This document shows, one piece after another, positions 16,431-24,903 of a stretch of DNA of 64,000 nucleotides. The position numbers and the translations under genes are program-made. Each line of letters opens with the position of its first letter. Position 1 is the stretch's first letter. Source of the stretch: Rhodobacter sp. GTDB lineage: Bacteria > Pseudomonadota > Alphaproteobacteria > Rhodobacterales > Rhodobacteraceae. The notes under the pieces are model-generated. The model had not been told where the DNA came from, did not search any database, and saw only the letters and a program-made list of their open reading frames with translations. The stretch covers positions 310,001 through 374,000 of the forward strand of contig JAIXUH010000026.1 of NCBI GenBank assembly GCA_027484145.1, read 5' to 3'.

Positions 16431-17165
16431 TTATGCCGATGCCGGCTTGCGCCCCGAAACGCTTGTGGCGCAGCCAAAGAAATGCCGATGGAACCGCACC
16501 TCCAGCCCGGCCTGGGACAGGGACTGCGCCATGGTGCCGCAATCGCCGAAGTTCCGCGTATAATCGCCGATCATGCTGAAATCCCGGGCGCCATTTAGGA
16601 ACAGCCGTTCGATCCAAGGCAACAGACCATCCAGATACAGGCGGTACAGCGGCCGCAGAACCCAGCCTTTCGGGTCAGATGCCTCGATCAGCGCAAAACC
16701 GCCGCCGGGTTTCAGCAAACCGGCAATCTGGCGCGCCAGAACGGCCTGCTGTTCCGGGTTGAACGTCTTCAGGCCGAAAGTCGATATGACTAGGTCGGCC
16801 TGTCCCTGCGGCAGGGCCTGGGTCAGTACATTGGCCTCGATATGGGTGATCCGGTCGGCCCGCGTCCCATGAAGGCGCGCCACCGCCTCCTGGTGCATCC
16901 GGTGCGAGATATCAAGCGCGGTGATCGTGGCAAGATCGGGGAAGCGGCGCAGCAGATGCGGCCAGACTTCGCCCGTCCCGGCCATGAGGTCGATGGCCAC
17001 GGCTCTGGCGGGTGCCGGGCCCAGAAGGCGCACGCATTGGCGACGCCACAGGAAGGTGAAGCCGAAAGAGGCTATGGCGCTCCACCGGCGATAATTTCCC
17101 GAGCAGCGATCGAACAGATCGGCGACGAAGGCCGGATCGTACAGGTCCGGCGGGGACTTGCCCAT
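16431..17165 (-). CDS. class I SAM-dependent methyltransferase (UbiE-like)
   Basis: 244 residues. SAM-binding motif I AIDLMAGTGEVWP lies near residues 57-69, motif II around TALDISHRM, and LVISTFGLKTF and LLKPGGGFALIE complete the Methyltransf_11/UbiE pattern. The substrate is unknown; quinone or lipid targets are common for the family. It starts three bases after the fabA stop and lies 66 bases before fabB, so it is embedded in the unsaturated fatty acid operon, where fabA and fabB are normally adjacent. A lipid-modifying role is a context guess. Confidence 0.85.
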   Translation of the reverse strand: MGKSPPDLYDPAFVADLFDRCSGNYRRWSAIASFGFTFLWRRQCVRLLGPAPARAVAIDLMAGTGEVWPHLLRRFPDLATITALDISHRMHQEAVARLHGTRADRITHIEANVLTQALPQGQADLVISTFGLKTFNPEQQAVLARQIAGLLKPGGGFALIEASDPKGWVLRPLYRLYLDGLLPWIERLFLNGARDFSMIGDYTRNFGDCGTMAQSLSQAGLEVRFHRHFFGCATSVSGRKPASA

Positions 17166-17168
17166 GTA

Positions 17169-17678
17169 TCAGGCCTCGCTCAGTGCCACCTTCATTTCCT
17201 TGACGATATAGATCACTTCGCCATCCGCCTCGACGATGCCGTCGGCCACGCCCATAGTCAGGCGGCGGGTTGTCAGCGCTTTGGTGAAATCGACCTTGTA
17301 GGTCAGCATCTTGCGGTCAGGGCGGACCATGCCGGTCAGTTTCACCTCGCCCACGCCAAGCGCGTAGCCACGGCCCTTCCAGCCGCGCCAGCCAAGGTTG
17401 AAGCCGGTCAGCTGCCACAGACCATCAAGGCCAAGGCAGCCGGGCATGATCGGGTTGCCGGGGAAGTGGCATTCGAAAAACCACAGGTCAGGCGTGATGT
17501 CGAATTCGGCCACCACATGCCCCTTGCCATGCAGGCCGCCATCTTCGGAAATCTCGGTGATACGGTCCATCATCAGCATGGGCGGCGCGGGCAACTGGGC
17601 GTTGCCGGGGCCAAACAGCTCTCCGCGCGCGCAGGCTAGAAGCGCTTCCTTGTCGAAGCTGGTCGGAAATTCCCCCAT
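17169..17678 (-). CDS. fabA: 3-hydroxydecanoyl-[acyl-carrier-protein] dehydratase/isomerase FabA
   Basis: 169 residues, the usual length. Catalytic His71 lies in [14 protein letters not shown] and Asp85 in [10 protein letters not shown], the hotdog-fold dyad of FabA. It dehydrates 3-hydroxydecanoyl-ACP and isomerises the product to cis-3-decenoyl-ACP, the branch point to unsaturated acids. It is divergent from irr with 163 bases between starts, a conserved arrangement in Rhodobacterales as I recall it. Confidence 0.97.
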   Translation of the reverse strand: MGEFPTSFDKEALLACARGELFGPGNAQLPAPPMLMMDRITEISEDGGLHGKGHVVAEFDITPDLWFFECHFPGNPIMPGCLGLDGLWQLTGFNLGWRGWKGRGYALGVGEVKLTGMVRPDRKMLTYKVDFTKALTTRRLTMGVADGIVEADGEVIYIVKEMKVALSEA

Positions 17679-17791
17679 GGATGACGCGTCCTTTGTCGTT
17701 TTTTCGTTGGTTTATCCCTGTAACACTGCCGTTGAACGGGTGGCAAGGGCGGCGCTGTAGGCCCACATCGCGCGGATCATCCGGTTTTTAT

Positions 17792-17821
17792 TTGTAATGC
17801 CACGCCTGTGCGCCCTATATA
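17792..17821 (+). promoter_or_regulatory. candidate irr promoter with palindromic -10 region
   Basis: A -35 TTGTAA (17792-17797) and a -10 TATATA (17816-17821) are spaced by 18. The -10 sits inside a perfect 12-base palindrome CCCTATATAGGG (17813-17824), which would also suit a dimeric regulator. The leader before the ATG at 17842 would be only about 14 bases. Confidence 0.4.
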
Positions 17822-17841
17822 GGGACAGGAACGATGTGGGC

Positions 17842-18258
17842 ATGATGGACACGGCACTGAAACGCGGAACCGACTGGCTAGCTGGTGGAGGGTTGCGCCC
17901 GACGCGGCAACGCCTTTGCCTTGCTGCATTGTTGGTGGGGGATGGCGAAAACCGCCACGTGACCGCAGAAAGCCTGTATGCACTTTCCGTCACCTCGGGC
18001 GAGAAGGTCAGTCTTGCCACGGTCTACAACACCTTACGCGCGTTTTGCGAAGCGGGGTTGATGAACGAAGTGGTCGTGGACGGGTCGAAAAGCTATTTCG
18101 ACACCCGCATGGACGACCATCCGCATTTCTATTGGGAAGACAGTCACGAACTGACGGATGCCCCAAAGGAAGATCTGGCGATCACCGGCCTGCCCTGTGC
18201 CCCCGAAGGGATGCAGATTGCGCGGGTTGACGTGGTGATCCGTCTGCGCCGGGCCTGA
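17842..18258 (+). CDS. irr: iron response regulator Irr (Fur family)
   Basis: 138 residues from ATG 17842 (the upstream start at 17797 adds non-family sequence; ATG 17845 is an alternative). The winged-helix DNA-binding part has GLRPTRQRLCLAALLV and VSLATVYNTLRAF. MDDHPHFYWEDSHELTDAP is the His-rich segment that in Irr proteins binds haem or metal, and it lacks the HHHDH zinc motif of true Fur. Irr responds to haem status and controls iron and haem genes in alphaproteobacteria. It is divergent from fabA. Confidence 0.93.
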   Translation: MMDTALKRGTDWLAGGGLRPTRQRLCLAALLVGDGENRHVTAESLYALSVTSGEKVSLATVYNTLRAFCEAGLMNEVVVDGSKSYFDTRMDDHPHFYWEDSHELTDAPKEDLAITGLPCAPEGMQIARVDVVIRLRRA

Positions 18259-18415
18259 AACCGGCGGCCAACTGGCTAATTTGCAAGCAGTTGCGCGCGG
18301 CATTGGGGCCGCGCGGCGATGAATGCGACGTTCGCGCTTGGCATGCAGGAACTTAACGCGCAGGCAGGGCGTTAGGGAACGACCGTTTTCCCCCGCCCTG
18401 AAAGGTTTCGAACCT

Positions 18416-19255
18416 ATGCTTATCCGTTTCGGCTATGACATTACCATCGACTGTCCGCAGCCAACCCCCCTGATTGCCATGCTGACGGTGCGCGATGAAC
18501 GGCTGAGCGATCTGCGCCGCAATGAAATGGTTGAAACCTTGCCCACCGTCCCGTCGCGTCTGTATCGCGACCTGTTTGGCAACACCTGCCGCCGTTTTAC
18601 GGCGGGCCCCGGCCTGTTTCGGCTGCGTGGCGACGGGGTGGTGGCGGACAGCGGCCTGACAGACCCGGTTGACTGGGGCGCGCAGGAATCGCCGATTGCG
18701 GAACTGCCGGACGATACGCTGTTCTACCTGTTGGGCAGCCGCTATTGCGAGACAGACCGCCTGTCGGATTTCGCGTGGGGCATGTTCGGCAACATGCAGC
18801 CCGGTTGGGCGCGGGTTCAGGCCATTTGCAACTATGTAAACGGGCATATCCGGTTCAACTATATGAACGCGCGCGTCACCCGCACCGCCTATGAGGCGTG
18901 GCAGGAGCAGACGGGCGTATGCCGCGACTTTGCCCATCTGGCGATTGCCCTTATCCGGTGCATGAACATTCCGGCGCGCTATGTGAATGGCTATCTGGGC
19001 GATATCGGCGTGCCTGTGGTGGACCCGATGGATTATTCGGCATGGATCGAGGTGTTCATCGGCGGCCGCTGGATGACCTTTGACCCTCGCAACAACAAGC
19101 CTCGGATCGGCCGGATCAAGGTGGCGCATGGGCGAGACGCCGCCGATGTACCATTGATCCATTCCTTTGGGCCGCATGTGCTGCAGTCGTTCAACGTGTG
19201 GTGCTATGATCTGGACAACCCGCCACCAAACCGCCCGGCCGACCTTCCGGCATAA
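18416..19255 (+). CDS. transglutaminase-like cysteine peptidase-fold protein
   Basis: 279 residues from ATG 18416; the longer frame from 18323 adds no recognisable sequence. An N-terminal beta-rich domain (MLIRFGYDITIDC) precedes a transglutaminase core with the nucleophile Cys in TGVCRDFAHLAIAL and the third segment DYSAWIEVFIGGRWMTFDP. In classical members the SAW position is HAW, so the usual catalytic His is Ser here, a variation I associate with this alphaproteobacterial subfamily. The enzyme role (transfer, peptidase or inactive scaffold) is therefore open. Confidence 0.88.
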   Translation: MLIRFGYDITIDCPQPTPLIAMLTVRDERLSDLRRNEMVETLPTVPSRLYRDLFGNTCRRFTAGPGLFRLRGDGVVADSGLTDPVDWGAQESPIAELPDDTLFYLLGSRYCETDRLSDFAWGMFGNMQPGWARVQAICNYVNGHIRFNYMNARVTRTAYEAWQEQTGVCRDFAHLAIALIRCMNIPARYVNGYLGDIGVPVVDPMDYSAWIEVFIGGRWMTFDPRNNKPRIGRIKVAHGRDAADVPLIHSFGPHVLQSFNVWCYDLDNPPPNRPADLPA

Positions 19256-19263
19256 AGCTGGCA

Positions 19264-19299
19264 GCCGCTGCCCCGATGCGGGACAGCGGCCGTTTTATT
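19264..19299 (+). terminator. intrinsic terminator of the transglutaminase-like gene
   Basis: GCCGCTGCCCCG (19264-19275), loop ATG, and CGGGACAGCGGC (19279-19290) form a stem with one mismatch, followed by CGTTTTATT. Confidence 0.75.
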
Positions 19300-19325
19300 G
19301 ACATGGGGCTGCGGTTCGCGCCGGA

Positions 19326-19862
19326 TTACTTGGGCACCAGAACCGTGTTCACAACATGGATCACGCCGTTCGACTGGTCGACATCGGCAATGGTGATCGT
19401 GCCGATGTTGCGCGATTCGGAATAGATCATGGCATTGTCGCCCTTGAACTTTACCGACAGCGCATCGCCCGACAGGGTCTGCAGGTTGGCAAAACCGTCC
19501 TTGCCGACCTTGGCGCGCAGATCGGCCAGCTTCAGATCGCCTGCCACGACATGCGCGGTCAGAACCTTGGTCAGCATGTCCTTGTTTTCCGGCTTCAACA
19601 GCGTGTCAACGGTGCCAGCGGGCAGGGCGGCAAAGGCGTCGTTCACCGGGGCAAAGACGGTGAAAGGACCTGCCGATTGCAGGGCCTCGACCAGACCGGC
19701 TGCCTTGACGGCGGCCACCAGCGTTGTGTGATCGGCCGAGTTGACGGCATTTTCGACGATGTTCTTTTCCTCGAACATAGCGGCACCGCCCACCATCGGG
19801 TTCGCGGCAAAAGCCGGCACGGCGACAAGGGCGATGAGGGCGGAAAGGGTGATCGATTTCAT
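19326..19862 (-). CDS. fasciclin domain-containing secreted protein
   Basis: 178 residues with a Sec signal peptide (MKSITLSALIALVAVPAFAA). One FAS1 domain follows: VAAVKAAGLVEAL, the H1 block GPFTVFAPVNDAFAALP, and the H2-like HVVNTVLVPK end are present. FAS1 proteins are periplasmic or extracellular adhesion-type proteins of unclear bacterial role. It is monocistronic and convergent with the transglutaminase-like gene. Confidence 0.93.
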   Translation of the reverse strand: MKSITLSALIALVAVPAFAANPMVGGAAMFEEKNIVENAVNSADHTTLVAAVKAAGLVEALQSAGPFTVFAPVNDAFAALPAGTVDTLLKPENKDMLTKVLTAHVVAGDLKLADLRAKVGKDGFANLQTLSGDALSVKFKGDNAMIYSESRNIGTITIADVDQSNGVIHVVNTVLVPK

Positions 19863-20131
19863 GTGGTTTGCTCCCGTTTCACCGCCAGACCATCTGCGGT
19901 GTCAGGGCTGAAACGGGTGGGCCTGACCCGAAGTTTCAGGCTGGAGCCGCGTTCACGCCGACGTGATCAGCAGGCTATGGCCAACCCGCCCCCGGCATGG
20001 GATGGCCACAGCGCAGGCGCCCGCTATAACCGCAAGATGACCTTGGCTTTTCCCGACATCAGAGCCCGCATGACCATGCCGTTGCACCCCGCGCCGCGAC
20101 CGGCCACCCCCCCTGCCTTCGGGGGGCGGCG

Positions 20132-21631
20132 GTGAGTTCGGCGCACGCCCTGCGCCTGGCGCTGATCGCCGCATTGGCCGTGGTGGCCATCGTGCTGTCA
20201 TTGGTCATGCTGGAACGTGGTCGTAGTGGCGTGGTGATGGTCGAACAGACCATTGGCACCACACCCGCCACGCTGTTCCGCCAGCCTTCGGCAACCGGTC
20301 CCGTCGTCATCATCGCCCATGGATTTGCCGGATCGCGGCAGATGATGCATTCCTATGCCCTGACCCTTGCGCAATCTGGCTATGCGGTTCTGGCTTTTGA
20401 TACGGAGGGGCATGGCCGCAACCCGGTGCCGATGTCGGGCGATGTGACCCGGATTGATGGCACAACGGCCCTGCTGGTGGCCGAAGTGCAGCGCGTGATT
20501 GCGGCAGGTCGCGCGTTGCCGGGGGGCGAAGCCGGCGTGGCCCTGTTGGGTCATTCCATGGCAACCGATGTCATCATCCGCGCGGCACAGACCGAAGAGG
20601 CTGCTGGTCGCAAGGTCACGGCGGTGGTGGCGATATCGATGTTTTCGCAAGCGGTGACCGCGCAATCCCCGGCCCGTTTGCTGGTAATCTCGGGCGAGTG
20701 GGAGGGGATGTTGCGCGGCTTTGCCCTTGATGCCCTGCGTCAGGTCCAGCCCAGTGCCGCCGAGAACCAGACGGCCACCAACGCCGCAGTGACCCGCCGT
20801 GCGGTTGTGGCCCCGAAGGTCGAGCATGTGGGGGTCTTGTTCAGTGCAACTGCTTTGCGTGAGGCGCGCACATGGCTGGACGCTGCCTTTGGCCGTACAT
20901 CGCCGCCGGACCTGGTGCAGACGGGGCCGTGGCTTTTGGTGCTGCTGGCCGGGGTGGTTGCGCTGTTTGCGCCGCTGGCGCATCTGCTGCCGAAAACGAC
21001 CTTGCCCATGCCCGAGGTTTCTGCCCCGCGATTTCTGGCGGCGGTGCTGGGCCCCGCCGTGTTGGTTCCGCTGGTCGCAACGCCGCTTTACACCCGGTTT
21101 CTGCCGGTGCTGGTGGCAGATTATCTGCTGGTTCACCTTGCCCTGCTCGGTGGTCTGCAACTGCTGATCCTGCGGGTCTGGCACCTGCCCGTCGCCCGGC
21201 CTTCGATGGTCGCGATTGCGGCGCTGCTGGTCTGGGGGATCGGCGTCTTTGGCGTGGCGCTTGACCGGTATGGCGCCAGTTTCTGGCCCACGGGTGACCG
21301 TGGTCTGATCATCGCGGCACTCGCCTTTGGCACCGTTCCGTTTCTGTTGGCCGACAGCTTTGTCACCGGGGCCGGGCGCGGGCCGTTCTGGCGGCGCTGT
21401 CTGGCGCGAGTGGCCGTACTGGCATCGCTTGGCGGCGCAGCGGCGCTGGACCCGGACAGGCTGATGTTTCTGTTCATCATCCTGCCCGTCGTCTTGCTGT
21501 TCTTTCTGGTCTACGGGCTGATGGGCCGTTGGGTTGCCCGCCGCTGTGGCCCGCTGTCTGCCGGTGTTGGCCTTGGCCTTGTGCTGGCCTGGACTCTTGG
21601 CGTCAGCTTTCCGCTGTTCGCATCAGGCTGA
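20132..21631 (+). CDS. membrane protein with alpha/beta-hydrolase domain and C-terminal membrane spans
   Basis: 499 residues from a GTG start. A first membrane helix spans about 8-28. A hydrolase domain (about 50-260) has IIAHGFAGSRQMM, FDTEGHGR, and VALLGHSMATDV with the nucleophile Ser. From about 270 onward there are roughly eight hydrophobic segments and no further enzyme motif. The catalytic part should face the periplasm if the first helix is N-in. I do not recognise a characterised homologue. It stands alone, 44 bases from the convergent purU end region. Confidence 0.8.
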   Translation: MSSAHALRLALIAALAVVAIVLSLVMLERGRSGVVMVEQTIGTTPATLFRQPSATGPVVIIAHGFAGSRQMMHSYALTLAQSGYAVLAFDTEGHGRNPVPMSGDVTRIDGTTALLVAEVQRVIAAGRALPGGEAGVALLGHSMATDVIIRAAQTEEAAGRKVTAVVAISMFSQAVTAQSPARLLVISGEWEGMLRGFALDALRQVQPSAAENQTATNAAVTRRAVVAPKVEHVGVLFSATALREARTWLDAAFGRTSPPDLVQTGPWLLVLLAGVVALFAPLAHLLPKTTLPMPEVSAPRFLAAVLGPAVLVPLVATPLYTRFLPVLVADYLLVHLALLGGLQLLILRVWHLPVARPSMVAIAALLVWGIGVFGVALDRYGASFWPTGDRGLIIAALAFGTVPFLLADSFVTGAGRGPFWRRCLARVAVLASLGGAAALDPDRLMFLFIILPVVLLFFLVYGLMGRWVARRCGPLSAGVGLGLVLAWTLGVSFPLFASG

Positions 21632-21644
21632 CCATGCACGCGGG

Positions 21645-22529
21645 TCAGCCCATGCGTTCGGAGGCGTATGATCCGGGCGAGGCCGGGAACACCACTGTCT
21701 TGTTGCCGTTCTGGAACACGCGGTGGTGGATATGGGCATGGATCGCGCGCGACAGCACCTGCGCTTCAACATCGCGGCCCAGGCTGACGTAATCTTCGGC
21801 GCTTTGCGCATGCGTGATGCGGACAGTGTCCTGTTCAATGATCGGGCCTTCGTCCAGATCAGCGGTTACGTAATGCGCCGTGGCTCCGATCAGCTTCACC
21901 CCCCGCTCATAGGCCTGTTTGTAAGGGTTTGCCCCCTTGAACGAGGGCAGGAACGAATGGTGGATGTTGATGATCCTTCCCGACATGCGCTGGCAGAACG
22001 CGTCTGACAACACCTGCATATAGCGCGCCAGCACCACCAGTTCCGCGCCACTTTCATCGACCAGCGCCAAGAGGCGGGCCTCGGCCTCGGGCTTGTTTTC
22101 CTTGGTCACCTTGATGTGGTGAAAGGGCAGATCGTGGTTCACCACAACCTTCTGATAGGTCAGATGGTTGGACACCACGCCCACGATTTCCACAGGCAAA
22201 GCGCCAATGCGCCAGCGATACAGCAGGTCATTCAGGCAATGGCCAAAGTTCGACACCATCAGCAGCACCTTCATCCGGTGCGCGCCGTCGTGAATGGCCC
22301 AATCCATGGCAAAAGGTGCCGCGACGGCCGAAAAATCGTCGCGCAGCGCCTCAAGGGGCGCGCCGGTTTCGGACCGAAAGGAAATGCGGGCAAAGAACTT
22401 GCCGGTCAGGTCATCATCAAACTGTGCCGAGTCGGTGATGTTGCATCCGTGATCCGCCAGAAAGGCCGAGATGGCCGCGACAATGCCGCGACGTGAGGTG
22501 CATTGAACGGTCAGGACAAAGGTTTTCAT
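21645..22529 (-). CDS. purU: formyltetrahydrofolate deformylase PurU
   Basis: 294 residues. An N-terminal ACT domain (VLTVQCTSRRGIVAAISAFL) is followed by a formyl-transferase/hydrolase domain with INIHHSFLPSFKGANPY and ATAHYVTADLDEGPIIEQD, which carry the catalytic His and Asp. It hydrolyses 10-formyl-THF to THF and formate, balancing one-carbon pools, often alongside glycine betaine/sarcosine demethylation in Rhodobacterales. AAGGAAGACCGACG precedes the ATG. Confidence 0.96.
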   Translation of the reverse strand: MKTFVLTVQCTSRRGIVAAISAFLADHGCNITDSAQFDDDLTGKFFARISFRSETGAPLEALRDDFSAVAAPFAMDWAIHDGAHRMKVLLMVSNFGHCLNDLLYRWRIGALPVEIVGVVSNHLTYQKVVVNHDLPFHHIKVTKENKPEAEARLLALVDESGAELVVLARYMQVLSDAFCQRMSGRIINIHHSFLPSFKGANPYKQAYERGVKLIGATAHYVTADLDEGPIIEQDTVRITHAQSAEDYVSLGRDVEAQVLSRAIHAHIHHRVFQNGNKTVVFPASPGSYASERMG

Positions 22530-22925
22530 CGTCGGTCTTCCTTGATCAGAAATCTACGCCTTGGCTATCGCCAGACAGGTGTATGGCCCGCATCATTTCC
22601 GGCTTGGTTGCATGCAATTCCGACATCATGCTTTCCCGCCACCCGAAACGCCGCAGCGCCGTTTCACCCGCGGCCCCCCAGTGTCATGCCCGCAAGGGGG
22701 CGTCCAGCCGCCAATGGGGGGGCGCTGTTTGGCGGGCATTTGCAATGCAGACCTGCCGCAAAGGCCATCAGCCCTGCCCAGCAATTGAGCAAGGCATGAT
22801 CTGATGCCGCCGCCATCGGGCAGGGCGTATCCGATGTGCAGGTGCGGCAATCTCTGCTGACACCACGCTGTCAGCAGGCCCGTGGTGTGATGGCCCCACG
22901 ATCTTCAGATGAAAAGGGCAACGCA
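22530..22925. other. 396-base divergent intergenic region between purU and ridA
   Basis: I see no gene of known family here. It contains a possible 27-codon minus-strand ORF (22629 to 22546, start MMSELHATK) with GGGAAAG before its ATG, ending 17 bases before purU; this could be a leader peptide or a chance ORF. G-rich runs near 22692-22735 could form weak hairpins. No convincing riboswitch was recognised. Confidence 0.4.
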
Positions 22926-23321
22926 ATGCAAAGAACAGCCGTCAATCCTTGGCCATGGTCCCTGAAGCTGGGCTACAATCAGGCCGTGCTTGTGGAAGGG
23001 GCGCATCGCCAACTGATCTGCGCCGGGCAGACCGCTGTCGATGGCGATGGCAACCCGCTGCACCCCGGCGACATGCGGCAGCAACTTGCCCTTGCCCTTG
23101 ATAACCTGGCCGCTGTGCTGGTGGCGGCTGAAATGGGGTTGGCCGATATCACGCGGCTGACGATCTATGCGACGGATGTCGATGCCGCCCTGCAGAACTT
23201 TGATATTCTGGGCGCGCGGCTTGGGGCGGCTGGTGCGGCCCCGCCGATGACACTTCTGGGGGTCACGCGGTTGGCCCTTGCGCCCCTGATGATCGAGATC
23301 GAGGCCACAGCTACCCGGTGA
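22926..23321 (+). CDS. RidA family protein (YjgF/Rid subfamily)
   Basis: 131 residues from ATG 22926. LICAGQTAVDGDGNPLHPGDMRQQ and VLVAAEMGLADITRLTIYATDVDAAL match the Rid chorismate-mutase-like fold. The usual RidA catalytic Arg segment near the C-terminus is replaced by LLGVTRLALAPLMIEIEATA, containing Arg, so deaminase activity on enamines/imines is possible. It sits 52 bases before the WYL regulator in the same direction. Confidence 0.88.
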   Translation: MQRTAVNPWPWSLKLGYNQAVLVEGAHRQLICAGQTAVDGDGNPLHPGDMRQQLALALDNLAAVLVAAEMGLADITRLTIYATDVDAALQNFDILGARLGAAGAAPPMTLLGVTRLALAPLMIEIEATATR

Positions 23322-23373
23322 CGCCCCGTGCCGGGGCTCGCGGCGCGTAGCCCACCCGTGTTAGCGTCGCGCA

Positions 23374-24126
23374 ATGGATGCGCGACACCCACGCCACGCA
23401 CCAGTTTTGCCGCAAAGGAATAGACCGATCCGCCGCGCCGAACGACTGTTCAGACTGGTCAACGAACTGCGCGCCCGGCCCATAAGCCGGGCCGAGGATC
23501 TGGCCCGTCATTTCGAGATCAGCACACGCACCGTCTATCGCGACATCGCCCATCTGCAGGCCTCTGGCCTGCCGATTGATGGCGAGGCTGGTGTCGGCTA
23601 TCTGCTGCGGCCCGGTTTTGATATGCCGCGCGTGACCTTTACGCATGATCAGGTTGATGCCCTTGCCGTTGGCCTATCGTTCGTGGAACGCACGGGCGAC
23701 CCCGGCCTTGCCGCTGCAGCCCGCGAGGTGCGCGCCGCGCTTCAGGCCGGCATGCCGCAGCCCGAGGCGCGCACATTGGCCGATGCGCCCTTTTTCACCG
23801 TACCCGTGCGGCGCGCGGCCCCGCCCCATGCGGCCCTGATCCGGCAGGCGATCCGCCACCGGCGGATTGTGGCCTTGACGTATCGAGATGGAACGGGCGC
23901 GGCATCTGACCGCCGGGTGCATCCGCTGGCCCTGTGGACGCTGCCCGATGGCGCCATGTTCACCTGCTGGTGCCAGATGCGCGACGATTTCCGCACCTTC
24001 CGGCTGGACCGCATCGGCCGGCTTGACCTGACCGACGAGCGTTTTCCAGATGACCCGCTGAAAAGTCTGCAGGCCTTTCTGGCGCAAGACAGGTGCGAGG
24101 CTGCACCCGTGGCCCCGGTCGGGTGA
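23374..24126 (+). CDS. YafY-type HTH/WYL-domain transcriptional regulator
   Basis: 250 residues. An N-terminal HTH_11 segment (RRAERLFRLVNELRARP, then RAEDLARHFEISTRTVYRD) is followed by a WYL-like domain (RRIVALTYRDGTGAASDRRVHPLAL and FRTFRLDRIGRLDL). WYL proteins sense small or nucleic ligands. The true start may be downstream of ATG 23374, since the first 18 residues do not look conserved and family members usually begin just before RRAERLF. Confidence 0.88.
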   Translation: MDARHPRHAPVLPQRNRPIRRAERLFRLVNELRARPISRAEDLARHFEISTRTVYRDIAHLQASGLPIDGEAGVGYLLRPGFDMPRVTFTHDQVDALAVGLSFVERTGDPGLAAAAREVRAALQAGMPQPEARTLADAPFFTVPVRRAAPPHAALIRQAIRHRRIVALTYRDGTGAASDRRVHPLALWTLPDGAMFTCWCQMRDDFRTFRLDRIGRLDLTDERFPDDPLKSLQAFLAQDRCEAAPVAPVG

Positions 24127-24777
24127 TCAATACATCGACGAGCGGTAGTCTTGTTCCAAGTCGTGATCCAATTTGCGAAGGGCCTCCGGATCTTTCGGTG
24201 CGCCGCTGGTCTGATCCAGAATCATATGGACCAGTGACGGCATGTCGGCCCGGTTCTGGCGCAGGTCAGGGTTCCACTGGCCAGAGCGTCGGAATGCCTT
24301 GGCGCAGTGCAGGAACACCTCGGCCACGCGTACCACGATTGCCACCCTTGGCGCGCGGTCGTTCACCGACAGTCTGGCCAGAATGTCCGGGTCACGCGTG
24401 ATCTGCGCAGTGCCATTGACCCGCAAGGTATCGTCAAAGCCGGGCACCATGAACAACAGGCCGACCGAGGGGTTGGCGATGATGTTGGCCAGCGTATCAA
24501 GCCGGTTGTTGCCAGGGCGGTCGGGGATGATCAGGGTGGAGTCATCCCACACCGTCACAAATCCGCACGGGTCGCCGCGCGGGCTGACATCGGCGGCGCC
24601 ATCCGGCATTTGCGTGCCGATGCAGACAAACGGCGAACGGGCGATGAACGCCTTGGCGTGCACATCCAGATGGTTCAGGCACTTCTGCACCGCAAGGGCA
24701 TGCGTTGCGGGAAACAACGACCGCAGGCTTGCCTCGTCGGTGACCAGATGGTCAGGGTTCAGGTCGACCGGTGCCAT
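24127..24777 (-). CDS. pyridoxamine 5'-phosphate oxidase family FMN-binding protein
   Basis: 216 residues from ATG 24777, chosen because AAAAGGG lies seven bases upstream; ATG 24783 and 24846 are alternatives. RSPFVCIGTQMPDGAADVSPRGDPCGFV and LIIPDRPGNNRLDTLANIIANPSVGLLFMVPG match the MSMEG_1061-type split-barrel flavoprotein family. It probably binds FMN or a deazaflavin; the substrate is unknown. It is convergent with the WYL regulator, the ends abutting. Confidence 0.85.
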   Translation of the reverse strand: MAPVDLNPDHLVTDEASLRSLFPATHALAVQKCLNHLDVHAKAFIARSPFVCIGTQMPDGAADVSPRGDPCGFVTVWDDSTLIIPDRPGNNRLDTLANIIANPSVGLLFMVPGFDDTLRVNGTAQITRDPDILARLSVNDRAPRVAIVVRVAEVFLHCAKAFRRSGQWNPDLRQNRADMPSLVHMILDQTSGAPKDPEALRKLDHDLEQDYRSSMY

Positions 24778-24903
24778 CAGCATGCCCTTTTGCCAAGACG
24801 CAGGACCAAGCCCCGCGCCGCAAGGGTATAGCAAGCCCGCCCTCAAGATGTCGATGCTGCCGCTGCCCTTTAGATGCCAAACCGCAAGCGGGGCCGCAGG
24901 GCT

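Noticed and set aside
19863-20131. Riboswitch or small gene in the 269-base gap before the membrane hydrolase
   Set aside because: Only G/C-rich sequence with no conserved riboswitch core or supported ORF; it probably holds the two divergent promoters.
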